NCBI RefSeq assembly: GCF_026015885.1
Contig: NZ_JAPDUG010000002.1
Span: 930,001-994,000, forward strand
Length of the DNA stretch: 64,000 bases
Source: Halocynthiibacter sp. SDUM655004
Lineage (GTDB): Bacteria > Pseudomonadota > Alphaproteobacteria > Rhodobacterales > Rhodobacteraceae
Direction: 5' to 3'
Shown here in pieces: positions 63,878 through 64,000 of the stretch. The position numbers were made by a program, and so were the translations under genes. The number at the start of each line of letters is the position of its first letter. The stretch's first letter is position 1. The notes below the pieces were generated by a model. The model was given only the letters and a program-made list of their open reading frames with translations. It was not told the DNA's origin and made no database searches.

Positions 63878-64000
63878 TTAAACGCCGACTTTACGGCGAT
63901 AAACGATGTCGATCCAAACCGCGACAACCAGCACGAAGCCCACGACCATGTTTTGCAACGGTGCGTCAACGCCAACAGAGGCCATACCAGATTGCAAAGT
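63878..64000 (-). CDS. Sugar ABC transporter permease (CUT2), C-terminal fragment
   Basis: The last 40 codons of a permease, in frame to the window edge: the end reads [20 protein letters not shown] followed by RRKVGV and TAA. A long hydrophobic run with a basic tail, upstream of the CUT2 ATPase on the minus strand, fits a RbsC/FrcC-type permease. The gene start is outside the window. Confidence 0.75.
   Translation of the reverse strand, partial: TLQSGMASVGVDAPLQNMVVGFVLVVAVWIDIVYRRKVGV

Noticed and set aside
1-64000. tRNA or rRNA genes, CRISPR arrays, insertion sequences
   Set aside because: No cloverleaf-like intergenic block, no regularly spaced repeats and no transposase reading were seen; XerC sits in its normal housekeeping place and is not evidence of an integrated element.

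Overview
The window looks like chromosomal DNA of a marine alphaproteobacterium of the order Rhodobacterales (roseobacter type). The grounds are the mid-50s GC content by eye, a phosphatidylcholine synthase, an Irr-type iron regulator beside fabA-fabB-fabI, a miaB-phoH-ybeY-corC-lnt block, and a SAM/SAH-type riboswitch upstream of metK, an RNA class known from Rhodobacterales. I cannot name the genus. No rRNA, tRNA, insertion sequence, prophage or CRISPR array is visible.

Region 1 (1-32.4 kb) is mostly housekeeping: a transporter cut by the left edge, priA, transaldolase, a DUF484-xerC pair, pcs, ileS, a truncated haemoglobin, ycjX-ycjF, truA-pth, trpF-trpB, a LapA-like gene, ihfB, rpsA, cmk, trmB, metK, lnt, corC, ybeY, phoH, miaB, irr and fabABI. 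The most striking signal is upstream of ileS. A 16-codon ORF there carries six isoleucine codons; it starts about where a candidate promoter would begin transcription and ends inside a hairpin that competes with a second hairpin. This looks like an isoleucine-sensing leader for isoleucyl-tRNA synthetase.

Region 2 (32.4-44.3 kb) is accessory. It has a VOC protein; a tightly packed five-gene operon (HAD dehalogenase-like, alpha/beta hydrolase, threonine dehydratase-like, a PcaD-like hydrolase with His in place of the nucleophile Ser, and an MFS pump); an orphan PAS histidine kinase; a polyamine-type ABC importer; and a PAP2 phosphatase.

Region 3 (44.3-64 kb) is a carbohydrate island. FucU, a xylonate-type IlvD/Edd dehydratase, an FAH-family hydrolase, a GntR regulator and a KDG-kinase-like protein form a sugar-acid cassette, with hemP embedded beside it. 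Next is a LacI-controlled regulon: a CUT1 sugar ABC importer plus two Gfo/Idh oxidoreductase and TIM-barrel isomerase pairs placed on either side of the regulator, with copies of the operator GTAATCGATTAC in both outer promoters. The island ends with an AHL-lactonase-like metallohydrolase divergent from an isopropylmalate/tartrate dehydrogenase-like gene, a third Gfo/Idh gene and a small monooxygenase, and then the start of a second (CUT2) sugar transporter that runs off the right edge.
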